DNA of 64,000 bases from contig NC_090288.1 of assembly GCF_037392515.1 (NCBI RefSeq), positions 930,001 to 994,000 on the forward strand, read 5' to 3'. Shown in pieces: positions 12,141-38,681 of this stretch. A program made the translations under genes and the position numbers. The DNA comes from Haliotis asinina (taxonomy: Eukaryota > Mollusca > Gastropoda > Lepetellida > Haliotidae). Each line of letters opens with the position of its first letter. Positions within the stretch are counted from its first letter, which is position 1. Below the pieces are notes generated by a model, which saw nothing but the letters and a program-made list of their open reading frames with translations, was not told the origin of the DNA and searched no databases.

Positions 12141-15100
12141 TAGTCGGGAGATGGCCAGACAACACCACCTGTCACTAGTCGGGAGATGGCCAGACAACAC
12201 CACCTGTCACTAGTCGGGAGATGGCCAGACAACACCACCTGTCACTAGTCTGGAGATGGCCAGACAACACCACCTGTCACTAGTCGGGAGATGGCCAGAC
12301 AACACCACCTGTCACTAGTCGGGAGATGGCCAGACAACACCACCTGTCACTAGTCGGGAGATGGCCAGACAACACCACCTGTCACTAGTCGGGAGATGGC
12401 CAGACAACACCACCTGTCACTAGTCGGGAGATGGCCAGACAACACCACCTGTCACTAGTCGGGAGATGGCCAGACAACACCACCTGTCACTAGTCTGGAG
12501 ATGGCCAGACAACACCACCTGTCACTAGTCGGGAGATGGCCAGACAACACCACCTGTCACTAGTCTGGAGATGGCCAGACAACACCACCTGTCACTAGTC
12601 GGGAGATGGCCAGACAACACCACCTGTCACTAGTCTGGAGATGGCCAGACAACACCACCTGTCACTAGTCGGGAGATGGCCAGACAACACCACCTGTCAC
12701 TAGTCTGGAGATGGCCAGACAACACCACCTGTCACTAGTCGGGAGATGGCCAGACAACACCACCTGTCACTAGTCTGGAGATGGCCAGACAACACCACCT
12801 GTCACTAGTCGGGAGATGGCCAGACAACACCACCTGTCACTAGTCGGGAGATGGCCAGACAACACCACCTGTCACTAGTCGGGAGATGGCCAGACAACAC
12901 CACCTGTCACTAGTCGGGAGATGGCCAGACAACACCACCTGTCACTAGTCGGGAGATGGCCAGACAACACCACCTGTCACTAGTCGGGAGATGGCCAGAC
13001 AACACCACCTGTCACTAGTCGGGAGATGGCCAGACAACACCACCTGTCACTAGTCGGGAGATGGCCAGACAACACCACCTGTCACTAGTCTGGAGATGGC
13101 CAGACAACACCACCTGTCACTAGTCGGGAGATGGCCAGACAACACCACCTGTCACTAGTCGGGAGATGGCCAGACAACACCACCTGTCACTAGTCGGGAG
13201 ATGGCCAGACAACACCACCTGTCACTAGTCGGGAGATGGCCAGACAACACCACCTGTCACTAGTCGGGAGATGGCCACACAACACCACCTGTCACTAGTC
13301 GGGAGATGGCCAGACAACACCACCTGTCACTAGTCTGGAGATGGCCAGACAACACCACCTGTCACTAGTCGGGAGATGGCCAGACAACACCACCTGTCAC
13401 TAGTCGGGAGATGGCCAGACAACACCACCTGTCACTAGTCGGGAGATGGCCAGACAACACCACCTGTCACTAGTCGGGAGATGGCCAGACAACACCACCT
13501 GTCTCTAGTCGGGAGATGGCCAGACAACACCACCTGTCACTAGTCTGGAGATGGCCAGACAACACCACCTGTCACTAGTCGGGAGATGGCCAGACAACAC
13601 CACCTGTCACTAGTCGGGAGATGGCCAGACAACACCACCTGTCACTAGTCGGGAGATGGCCAGACAACACCACCTGTCACTAGTCTGGAGATGGCCAGAC
13701 AACACCACCTGTCACTAGTCGGGAGATGGCCAGACAACACCACCTGTCACTAGTCGGGAGATGGCCAGACAACACCACCTGTCACTAGTCGGGAGATGGC
13801 CAGACAACACCACCTGTCACTAGTCTGGAGATGGCCAGACAACACCACCTGTCACTAGTCGGGAGATGGCCAGACAACACCACCTGTCACTAGTCGGGAG
13901 ATGGCCAGACAACACCACCTGTCACTAGTCGGGAGATGGCCAGACAACACCACCTGTCACTAGTCGGGAGATGGCCAGACAACACCACCTGTCACTAGTC
14001 TGGAGATGGCCAGACAACACCACCTGTCACTAGTCGGGAGATGGCCAGACAACACCACCTGTCACTAGTCTGGAGATGGCCAGACAACACCACCTGTCAC
14101 TAGTCGGGAGATGGCCAGACAACACCACCTGTCACTAGTCGGGAGATGGCCAGACAACACCACCTGTCACTAGTCTGGAGATGGCCAGACAACACCACCT
14201 GTCACTAGTCTGGAGATGGCCAGACAACACCACCTGTCACTAGTCGGGAGATGGCCAGACAACACCACCTGTCACTAGTCGGGAGATGGCCAGACAACAC
14301 CACCTGTCACTAGTCTGGAGATGGCCAGACAACACCACCTGTCACTAGTCTGGAGATGGCCAGACAACACCACCTGTCACTAGTCTGGAGATGGCCAGAC
14401 AACACCACCTGTCACTAGTCGGGAGATGGCCAGACAACACCACCTGTCACTAGTCTGGAGATGGCCAGACAACACCACCTGTCACTAGTCGGGAGATGGC
14501 CAGACAACACCACCTGTCACTAGTCGGGAGATGGCCAGACAACACCACCTGTCACTAGTCTGGAGATGGCCAGACAACACCACCTGTCACTAGTCGGGAG
14601 ATGGCCAGACAACACCACCTGTCACTAGTCGGGAGATGGCCAGACAACACCACCTGTCACTTGTCGGGAGATGGCCAGACAACACCACCTGTCACTAGTC
14701 GGGAGATGGCCAGACAACACCACCTGTCACTAGTCGGGAGATGGCCAGACAACACCACCTGTCACTAGTCTGGAGATGGCCAGACAACACCACCTGTCAC
14801 TAGTCGGGAGATGGCCAGACAACACCACCTGTCACTAGTCTGGAGATGGCCAGACAACACCACCTGTCACTAGTCGGGAGATGGCCAGACAACACCACCT
14901 GTCACTAGTCTGGAGATGGCCAGACAACACCACCTGTCACTAGTCGGGAGATGGCCAGACAACACCACCTGTCACTAGTCGGGAGATGGCCAGACAACAC
15001 CACCTGTCTCTAGTCTGGAGATGGCCAGACAACACCACCTGTCTCTAGTCGGGAGATGGCCAGACAACACCACCTGTCACTAGTCTGGAGATGGCCAGAC

Positions 15101-15185
15101 AACACCACCTGTCACTAGTCTGGAGATGGCCAGACAACACCACCTGTCACTAGTCGGGAGATGGCCAGACAACACCACCTGTCTC
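12141..15185. repeat. 35-bp minisatellite, 87 units
   Basis: By my reading there are exactly 87 consecutive 35-bp units (3045 bp) with no length change. The unit contains TAGTCGGGAGATGGCCAGAC and ACACCACCTGTCAC. One site is two-state: TCGGGA in about 61 units and TCTGGA in about 26. Other variants are rare singletons (near 13276, 13503, 14641, 15007 and 15042). Since 35 is not a multiple of 3 and stops recur, it is not coding. Confidence 0.98.
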
Positions 15186-17817
15186 TTTGTCAAGTCATGT
15201 AAGCAACATTATGCTTCTGTGTCCATAAGTATACTAAAACACAAAAGTAACAGTCATCAAGTTTTCCTGCCACCTGTGAATGTCTGACACAACTCATGAG
15301 TTCTCTCAGATTCCTTAAAAACTGAAGTCATCTTATGAAAAACTATGGGTTTATAAAGAAACAAATAAACAGTTTAAATTCATACAAGTTAGAGATATAT
15401 GGCATGGGACAGTTTGAGTTGCTGAGAGGAGATTACACAAGGCTGTGAAGGAACTACAATTTGATATATGTTAATCATTATTATGACCAATCTGCCAACT
15501 GTTGGTCAGTCTGGGTGACTTACTGTGTACATCTAGAGGACTTAACCATTTACAATTATTTATTTCCAAAAACATGCAAGCACGCACACAGAGTTAACTT
15601 GACAAAACAATTCAAAAAGGACAGGAATAATTTTTTCTTTCATTACTCATAGTTTAGTTGACATATACATGAGGAATGTTTGACAACTTCTCTATTATAT
15701 TGTTAATCACTTCGCATGCTGTCTTGCTTAGTCCTTGTTAAGTGTACATACATCTGTCCTGTGCTGCAGTATATCACAACAGTATTACACGTTTACAAAA
15801 TGCCAGTCAAAGAGAAGTATTCATTAATCAACAACTCCAGCAGCATGAACTTTTCATAATGTCCTTTTCTTCAGCCATTTTGCTACACACTTTCAATAAA
15901 ATGTAATTGAAGGGAGATAACTCTTCTCTGCAAACGTATAACTCAGTCTTAATAAAACTCTGGCAGATAAGTATTACATTTGTTCTTCAATGAGTACATG
16001 TATTTCAAAAGTGTAAAAACACATCAATCACTATCATGTCACAGCCTTGACACTATCATGGAGTAAGTGCGGGAGAATTTTTAATAATGTACACAACAAA
16101 ACAATCCACACATATCACATACACCTTTGGAGGCGTCAAATCAATATAGAACTACTTAGTTCAATATTACAGTGAGACGAGGGAGTACAAACTCACACAC
16201 TACATGACGTACATGTTTAGGTGTATGTCAGCACACATCAAGCCAGCCCTGGAATCTAACAGGGTCGACGGCACTAGGACTACCTGATACTGACAACCTT
16301 GTAGGAGTCAGATCGTGGCAGATGACAACTAAATGTCCTGTATTCTGCTACCTACAAGGGTGGTGTTACTACAATATATGTATCAGTAGATTCAGAAAGC
16401 CTACATTTAAGTGCAACATTGAGTTGCGTTACCATGGGTTGCCTATAAATATTCTCATATATGTATTTACACTTAATAACTCAACTATGAGTTTTTATTA
16501 TTTCAGCCTTATAAAATAATACACCATAAATATGCAAACCTGCTAAACAAAACTCAGGACTTTGTGGCCCTCCTGTAGATACTAACAGATGTCTACAGTT
16601 TAAATTGTGGTTTGAATTCGTCAGTGATGCAAGTCATAAACATTTGCCACATTGATGATAGCCAGCAGTACGATGGGTGATGACAAACCTCAAACTCGAA
16701 ACTTTGGAGGGAAAGATAATATGGTGCTGGTACAACTATGGGACACATCTCTTCAGAGGAAATAACCCTGGACCAGTTGCTAACCTGAACCTCATCTACA
16801 GGACCAGAGACGAGGTTATATACTTATGTTAATCATGTTTATAAACAGTGCATTTGTGTTTATCACATATATCAACAGCACATTTCTTCATGATGTCAAC
16901 AGGCAATATGTATTACAAATCATCATCTAGTGGTATGAAATATCATAGTTACACTGTCTATAGAACAATCCTTGTCTAGATGACCTGGTGGGAATCAGTA
17001 GGAAACACAAACAAAACATCTATATAATCACATGTACAATATTATGATACATTACCGAGGCTTAAAGGGCTATAAAAAGTTACATAAATAGTCATTCCCA
17101 CAACTCAATGGCAACTATCTTTGTTCATCATATAAGTGTAAATACTGCTGAGCTAAACATGCTACAAAACAAACATCTACTCATATAATAAACATCAGAT
17201 CATTATGTTTCTGTTTGTCACGACTCACTCCTGGCCACTGTGATTTTCACTGAAGCCAGCAACCATCCTCTTCTGAAGTCTGTCACAACAATCAGTGTAT
17301 CTTGGGACACAACTCTCACCTATATCATGCACAAAATCAGATATGGTTGGTGAATTAAGACCATCAAGCTGAGCTTTGTTGTGGAGTTTTATGCCATTGA
17401 GTACTTTCCACATACTGCTGGTTGCATGTTTATTTACTTTCAAGTATGGAAGGGTCGGTGGAGTCCTGATCCCGCAAATCCAAACATAACAGCCTGATGA
17501 TGATATGAAGGTTCACCTGAGTGACCCGTTACCTCTGTAGAGGTAACAGATAGGGATCCTCTTTGTGGTTTTGTTCTGTACAGGGCAAATATGTCACGCA
17601 TTTCATGTAACCATGGTAACATATCGAGGCAAAATATTTCTTTCCTCAGTGTTTCCTTGACAGGTTATCTTTCAAAAATGTTGGGTGATGGTTACCATGG
17701 CTACTGAAGTTATTTCAGTAACTTCTGCCTTAAAAAACATCACAGAGTACAAATCATAATATTCATGCATAAAAATACAAATCAGCTGAGAATAGCAAAA
17801 CACACAAAATTATCAAA
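15186..17817. other. AT-rich non-coding, nothing recognised
   Basis: No gene or repeat family identified. It lies downstream of the TPRA1 stop and could partly be 3' UTR. Confidence 0.4.
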
Positions 17818-17823
17818 TTTATT
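17818..17823 (-). terminator. Candidate polyadenylation signal of TPRA1
   Basis: AATAAA on the minus strand, about 660 bp past the TPRA1 stop codon, in AT-rich sequence. Further minus-strand AATAAA motifs exist farther left, so the true 3' end is not fixed by sequence alone. Confidence 0.4.
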
Positions 17824-18479
17824 AAAAATAAATAATCATGTTCAAGCAGTGTCATTATGACATATTGTGTTTCCCATTTGATTCAAAGTCTCATCTGACA
17901 GACTCACCAGTCTCACCTGACACTCACCAGTCTCAACAGAATGAGCATCTGATTGTTCAGATCTCGTCCAGTGGAGGGGCGTCCCTATCTCCACACAGAA
18001 CAATGTTGCTATATGAAGTCTCTCCAACCACATCTCAGCAGACTAGAAAACTACACAAAGAAGCAGACAAGAAGTTCACTTGGGATGACTTCACAGAAAC
18101 ATCTCAGATTCCTTAAGTCACAGACTCACAGATTCACAGAAAAACGTCACAATATTCCTCTTGTCCTATTACCGAGTATGGCAAGAATTCTCAAGTTGTC
18201 ACAAAGTTTAAGTGTTGGTTAAATCCTTCCTATAGGCAACAAGGCAGTGTCACACAGTGTCCATTTACACCATCAGCTCCGCCATCATTTTACATGTGCA
18301 TGTATGCAGATCAAGGGATCCACACAATTGCATTATCTACATCACAAACAGCACAACAACAACAAATATTAGATGTTGTCATTCTGGGGATCCCTGTCTG
18401 GACTTCTACAACAGCATATCAAAGGTACTTCACAACATCAAAGATCCTAGTGCGATGAGACGTTGGCAGTTATCTCCCT

Positions 18480-31997
<13,518 letters not shown>

Positions 31998-31999
31998 TC

Positions 32000-34900
32000 A
32001 ACAAACAGATATGTTTCACTGAACTGCCAATCACTCTGGACCATGAATCATCTGAGTCCAAGTGTTAATCTTGATTTTCCTTGAACAATGAAGGCTGTAG
32101 TGGAGTCACCATCCATGTTGCTGTTACCTGTAATGATATACATTACATTGTCAACACAGGATCGGAAATCTGCAGTCTGCAGTTAATGTCAGTAAGTTTT
32201 GAACCATATATATCCCAGTTAATTTTGAAGTGGATATAATCATAATCATTAATCTTCATAAAGAAGATTTGTATTTTACTGATAACATAAAAACATGACT
32301 ATCACCACAACATTATTGTAACTAATGATAAGTTCACCTACAAAAAAAAAACCCTTAACTCTGTCTGTGCTGAAAAAAAACCTGCATGGTATCTTAACAC
32401 TTATTTTATCAATACCACTTGATAAAAGAAAATAGGGTCTCTTGGTCTGAATGTTGCTAAACTCATCAATATTCCAGTCATATAACATTTGTTTGTAGTG
32501 ATTGAGCCTGGACCAGATGATCCAGTAATCAATATACTGAACAATATACTGAGGGTACAATCACACAAGTGTTTAATTTTACGCCTCTTTAGTAGATACT
32601 CCCATTGCACTCAGCACATGTAGCATCCCACAAGTACTTTTAGCACTATACATATACACAAACCTACTATGCATCTACATGGAACAGGAAGAGTCACAAT
32701 GGTAACTCAAATCATGTACATTTCTATCTGGTCTGATGTGACTTCCTGTGTTGAAGACAAAACCACCTAACAAGTCTTATGTTACCTATTCATACTGATG
32801 TTCGAAAGATTATCTAAATTACTCACCACACAAACAGGCCAGATCCGCAAAAAGATTCAGTAATGATCTCTTCCCCTAACAACACATGAATACCAGTACA
32901 GACAAATCTCAACACCCTATTGTAAACACAGACTCTCATTAGCTCAACAGACATTGGCCTCATCCTAGTTTAGTAAGTTTATCACTGGCCTCTTAGTCGT
33001 TTCGTTGAAGTGAGGCGACAGGTGTTGTTATCTGACGGAATTAATAACACACAGCTGATCACAAACAATAATAACTGTATGATTCATATTCACGCTGTGA
33101 CTGACAGTCCACGACGGACTTGAAGGGAGGGGTGTTTTTCATGCATTCTCTTTCATGTGTCGGCTGTAAACACAAACTGTAAACATACCATTCAAACACG
33201 CAACATTCAACTGGTGAGAATTGGGCTTACTATATCTCGTAGGTGACCACCTGATCTGTTATGACACCAGTACACAAGAAATAGTTTCAACCGGAAAAGA
33301 AACGCAGACTAAACGTCTAAATATAGGATGATGCAGCGCTTCCGGTTACATCATAGCCTAGTATTAGACGCGAGTATTATGCTTAAACTCCCATCAAACA
33401 TTTCAACCCAAGACGTATGTTTACGTGAATATACGTCTTTGATTTCAACAAATTTACAAATATAGCGCGGATCATGCTACCCCTTATCGATATTCTAGTT
33501 CCTGGCAAAAAATATAAACTATTTCATTTACATAAATGTACATATGCACGCGAGCAATTCTGGAACGACAGATTTACCTCCCCTGTATTGTCATCGCTCA
33601 AGCGATCAATTAAGCTTGATGGGACGACCTCACTGAAACAAATGATTATGCGAGGTCACGAAAACCATTGAAACGCTACGCTTGGAGGGCAGATGCATAA
33701 TAAGATTTTTAAGTTTGAACTTGACATATTTCTGTGTTTGCATCCCATTACTACATTCGCAAGTGACTTGTGTGCATTGTATAAGGTTTATAAATAAAAA
33801 ATAAATAGGACAATCGTTCACACATAAACAACTAGGGAAGTAATTCCAAGTGCATCAATTCAAGGTTGTTGCAGTAATTGTGCCTGCGTGTTAATATGGA
33901 CCAAGGTGGTTGAGAAATCAGTTCGTCAAGCTGCCATCGTGCCTATCATCCTCTGTGTTGGTTTGGGCCGCCAAAGGTCACTGAGAGTTCACCTGACGAT
34001 TTCTTCCTTGGACGTGCCCCCTTGTGATAACGACAAAACAAGTAGGTAAAGTCAAGAAATGTAATACCCCGATCTCCGCCCGCCCGCCACTTCGCATAGT
34101 TCTAAGAACGGGTACTGTTCACAGCAGGTCCACGTGGCAACAGGTCAAGTGTGACCACATGTCAGATTTCGTATATTCCAGATTTATATGTTTGCATGAC
34201 ATCACCCTGCGTTCACATGACACCACCTTGCGCACTCGTTACTGCATATCCTGGTGATAATTGTATTTCAAAACGTCTCTAACATTTTGCAGTAGTGTAG
34301 GGACGTTTTGCTCCATGACTGGAGTTCACACTTGTAGTGTGTATGTATAATAGCGAGTGCGCGCGTGAGTCGACTTTGATGTGTGAGAAAGACATGATCT
34401 CTTCTTCCGCACACGATTGCAGACAATTGTAAAACTCTCCTCCTGCCGAAATGGATGATAAGTCGTCCTTTCTGATGCACAGACTTCAGGAAAACGGGCG
34501 TGTTATTCTGGGAGGTTGAGAACAAATAGGTTATTTTCAACTCTCAGAATCACAAGTTACACGAAACATTTCTTTCGGAAGGGCCCATTGATGGTCATTT
34601 TATTGTGTAACGTTGAATCAAAACATGTTTCCTTTAGACAATTCTAGAATGGTGATATAAAATGGACTTCCATCACTCCAGCAAATATAGAAGACCACTA
34701 CCCGTGTTTTCGCTCTTGCATTCGGTGGGTTTATAAGCGAGCTCTCGGTGAATTCAATCGAATATTCAAGCCCGTCGTCTCTTCAGATCTAACAGCCAAT
34801 ACTAACTACCTTTCAACCTCGGCAATGAGGACATAATGAAAATAGTATTTCATGCAATTCCAGTAGATGGTGTATTGAGAACCACTAACGAGGTTTTTAA

Positions 34901-35185
34901 GAAATTATTTCATGTTGCAAAATAGATGGTAAAATATCAGTTTAAATCCAGATTGCACCGAAATTCCATTTCCATTGTTTAATGTTTTCAGCAAACATTC
35001 CGCGTATCTCCTCCAGTAATGACCAAGTCACATGGACAACACAGTGAAAGCCTACACCTACAACACCTGCCTGGTTTACATGGTCAGTCATGGAGGTGAC
35101 CTCAGATCATTGACAAAAGCGGGCGCAATGCGACGCTTGGACAAGATATTGCCGAAATGTGTTAGGAATGAATCCAGACGAGGGG
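32000..35185. other. Region upstream of TPRA1, nothing coding recognised
   Basis: No supportable gene. A minus-strand ETS-type motif ACCGGAAG at 33339-33346 lies about 1.3 kb before the TPRA1 start and may mark its promoter, with an untranslated exon between. This is a guess from one motif. Confidence 0.3.
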
Positions 35186-35647
35186 GACACGATAACATGC
35201 CTCAACTCTTTCACCGAACCTGGCGTCCTCCTTTACGGCAAGCATGGGTGGCTGAAGACCATCTCGATTCAGGGAGGGAAGATATACATAAATGTGTCCA
35301 AGAGCGTCCGTCGTGGTCGTTCTCGGGTGGTAGTTTAGGATGGTGGACAAGAGACTGGGAAGACAAGAGTCGGTGTTAGAGATGAAGACAGCATGTTATG
35401 ATAAGAGGGGATACACCGAATGTTTGCCGAATACATTACATAGACAAAGGGGATAGAATTTCGGTGCACTTTGGACTTATATTGAAACAAATAGATCGTT
35501 TGAATACATGAAGTTTTAAGGAATCTTATTGAAATGATTTAGTCTATGACAAATGTAAGACTTTATATTTCAGGACACTAGATTAAACTTGAAGAGAAAG
35601 ACCAACACTTCCATTTTAAAACAGAAACATACTATCTTCAATAACGA

Positions 35648-35653
35648 TTTATT
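35648..35653 (-). terminator. AATAAA overlapping the isochorismatase stop codon, copy 1
   Basis: The TAA stop (35651-35649) lies inside AATAAA on the minus strand. If this is the signal used, the 3' UTR is only some 20 bases. Confidence 0.45.
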
Positions 35654-36347
35654 CTTTCTTCAGATATTTCGACCAATCAAATTGTTGTACAACCGTGACT
35701 CCTGCTTGCGTCATATCTTCCACGGCTTTATCCACCGGAGACATCATTCCAGACTCCTCACACCCCTTGCAACGCACGTCATAACCACTCAAGTACTTCT
35801 CCATACACAAAACACATCGCTTAAGATAGTTGCTGTCGCGAGCTCCACACATACTCAGATCAACTACGAACCCAGGGTCACCTTTCCGACTGAAATTCTG
35901 CTGAAGTTGAATAGAACTCTGTCTCACGCAACTGGTTGTCGTGCACCCACCAATCAAAACTGTTGTAATATTTTCTTCTCTGAGTTTTTGAATCCACGCT
36001 TTAACAGCGTCTGGATCGAAATCCAGAATTCTAGTGTTAGGCTTGATAATCTCTGTGTAGGTTTTGTTTTGAAGACTGTTCGCGACTTCAGAGTCAAATT
36101 CGAAGTCCTGTTCCCGTCTGAACAGACAACGGGTCAACAGGAGTGGCACATCGTCAGAGAGATGCTTCACGACGTCCGCAGATCGGGAGAACACTTGCGC
36201 GATGCGTGTGACATCACCAGGACCAACCGCCTGCATCCACTGACCCAGGGTGAAGGCCTTCTGCAGATCGATCAAGATGACACCAATACGCGCGGAGACT
36301 TCCATTGCCACGGACGAACTGTTTATCACTTGATTTTCACACTGTTC
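35649..36347 (-). CDS. Isochorismatase-family cysteine hydrolase, copy 1
   Basis: Predicted hydrolase of the isochorismatase/nicotinamidase fold; the substrate is unknown. The family triad is visible: Asp in VILIDLQKAF, Lys in IIKPNT, and the nucleophile Cys in GGCTTTSCVRQSS. The first in-frame ATG starts at 36305 (MEVSARIGVILID). An AG acceptor (ATTATTTTCAG) before 36347 with an open frame through it suggests this is a last exon of 690-700 bp with an upstream exon not found, so the start is open. Residues after the nucleophile carry CVLC and, 11 residues later, CKGC, a possible zinc-ribbon-like insert. Ends YLKKE-stop. An antisense open frame of 281 codons exists but has no support. Duplicated at 42652-43350. 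Confidence 0.85.
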   Translation of the reverse strand, partial: EQCENQVINSSSVAMEVSARIGVILIDLQKAFTLGQWMQAVGPGDVTRIAQVFSRSADVVKHLSDDVPLLLTRCLFRREQDFEFDSEVANSLQNKTYTEIIKPNTRILDFDPDAVKAWIQKLREENITTVLIGGCTTTSCVRQSSIQLQQNFSRKGDPGFVVDLSMCGARDSNYLKRCVLCMEKYLSGYDVRCKGCEESGMMSPVDKAVEDMTQAGVTVVQQFDWSKYLKKE

Positions 36348-38044
36348 CTGAAAATAATTAATGGTTATTTTGTGAAATGCATGCCTGCAATGTCAAAACT
36401 TGGGTTTCATCAAAAGCCTGACGGAATCGGTTAGGTATAGATTATTTATATTTAACGATTGCTGAAAGCTACTCGTGTCCAGGATCATCGGCTCTGATTG
36501 TTTTACACATGTTTCAATCAAAATATGTAAAGGATGGTGTAAAGACGCTGTGCCCATAAAACAACCGACTCGTGATTTCTTATGACGCTACATTATATGT
36601 TTCTAATCAACAGTTAAACAAGCGATAGATAGTGAGCGAAACGTCAGTAAAATATGAAATCACTTTACCATCGAAATATGAATCTAAATATTTAATCACA
36701 TCCATTAACAATATCACAATAAGAAAAAAAAATATTGAACACTTTATTGTTAACTTCTTATATAACAGTTGTTGGACGGATGTTGAGTACACTAATGTCG
36801 CAGTGTCATATCATCGGGTAGATGATAGAGCGGAGAGCCGCGATGGGGTCTGACAGTCACAGTGGACTGCCGTCCTGATTGGTCCTAACACTGTACTGCT
36901 GTACACGGCACTGCGGGGTTATGACTCGAAGACGCGATTAAGACTCCATCGCTGCTCTTTGCCAGAATTGATGGCACTCGAAATAACAACGATAAACAGT
37001 ATTACATTCTGGTAACAACAACACGTAGACGCCTAGCTGGGAGCATGAGATTGCGATCAAGTTGATACCAAGTCAAAGTTGGTCTCTTTCATTCAAATGA
37101 AACTTCGTCGCCGCGTGGCAAGCTGTAAGACCTTTCCCGGGACGATTCACTTGGGAAGCTGAAGAACTCTTGGTCAGACATGGACATATTTCCCCTGGAC
37201 AGACAACTCCGAATTTTACTGATCTGGTTAACACGAGTTACCTCCCTTGGACTATTGAAGGCGGAAAGGTGTGTTTAATATAAAATATCAAGAATAAATA
37301 GTATGTAGTCCAATGCATGTACATCATTTATGTTAAGCAACGATTTAAATATTGTAAACCAGTCGCATGGCCTTTGGAAGTGAGAAAGGGAAGCCCGATG
37401 TGATGGATGAATCTGTGGCAGAATTGCCGCAATCATCGTGTATCTATCAATAAAATATGATATATAGAATAGCCAGTTTCATAAGATGTAGAAATATTTG
37501 CAAATTTATTAGCAGTTTTCCGGAAATGTCACGTGTGGAATCGTACACACATAAAAGAACTGTGTGATAAATGTCATCGAAGACTGATTTTATAAAGTGA
37601 CAAGGAGCAAATACTGTCAAACATTAAAACAGAACCGTAGTGTTTCACCAGGGATATATTTGGCACCATTCGGATTAGTGAATGTGACGTTTTGTCTCGT
37701 GACTGCATAATGATGAGGTGATATTCTCGTAACCGCCATAGGAAACCCGATTTTGTCAGTTTACTCAAAAGGTGCTACAGTCTGAAGAGATTCTAAGCTG
37801 AACACAATCCTTGGCCATGCATGACGAACCATCCCTAGTGTAAAGTAGCAATGTGCCCTTTACAGATTATAGTCCACTTTATCCATGTGCAGAGCTGAAT
37901 AGGTGCCCTGGCAGCGATCTTTACAGCCACAGTGGGATTCACAGCACAATGGATGCTCGTTCCCTCCATTCTCGTGAGAAGATATACTCTATCGACAACT
38001 GCTCTGCACGTTTTCCATGTCAAAACATTGATTACAGAACAGTC
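36348..38044. other. Non-coding part of duplicated unit 1
   Basis: Nothing recognised. If the hydrolase has upstream exons, they should lie here. Confidence 0.4.
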
Positions 38045-38681
38045 TCGTTTCCTGTTTACTTGGTTCCGTCTTATTGCGCAACTTACTGTGATAACCAGTC
38101 CAGAAGTGTTTGACTATGTCATTTAAGTGGATGCATAAATATTAATCAGTATGATGTGATAAGTCTACGCACTTGCATATTGCAACACTGAGCTCCCTCT
38201 AATCCTTCCAATCCTACAGCGTGCTCTGTTGTTCAACGAGCTCTGACACACGGAAACCTGGAAATCGTGGAAATCTAAAAACGAGGCTCTGCCGCTAACT
38301 TTGGCTGTCTGTGACGATTCTGATATTACATCAACCTCATTGTGCGTCACAGAACTACACTGAATGACCGTAAAGAACACATAACATGTTTAACCAGTGA
38401 GCCAGATGCATCGTGAACCATTTTACGACCTTATCAAACAGGGGCAATCTGTGATTCCACAGTTAAGATATGCTGCCTGAACCTCGACATAAAGTAGAGA
38501 AAGACGGTGTTATTAAAATTTGAAATTAAGAGTCATTCGTATATTCCATTTCCTTATGAAACAAGGAAATGGAATTTGGTTTAACCAGAGCTGTTTGTGC
38601 TGTCAATTTCCACTTTCACACGAGAAAATTCGGATCGGCTGAAAAGTAGGTCAGTGTCTGAACAGGTTAATGAGACTTATG
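38045..38681. repeat. Dispersed about 600-bp repeat, copy 2
   Basis: Same family as 2165-2797. Its duplicate is 45048-45684. Confidence 0.6.

Noticed and set aside
12141-15185. CRISPR-like regular array
   Set aside because: No spacers: the 35-bp units abut directly, and the host is an animal.
35032-35379. 115-codon open frame spanning the left edge of the duplication
   Set aside because: Its first half is not in the second copy and no motif is recognisable; it contains a piece resembling a decayed SINE (GGCAAGCATGGGTGGCTG).
35589-36434. Plus-strand 281-codon open frame opposite the hydrolase gene
   Set aside because: Longer than the real gene but has no recognisable domain; the minus-strand frame has the catalytic triad. 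The same applies to its duplicate at 42592-43437.
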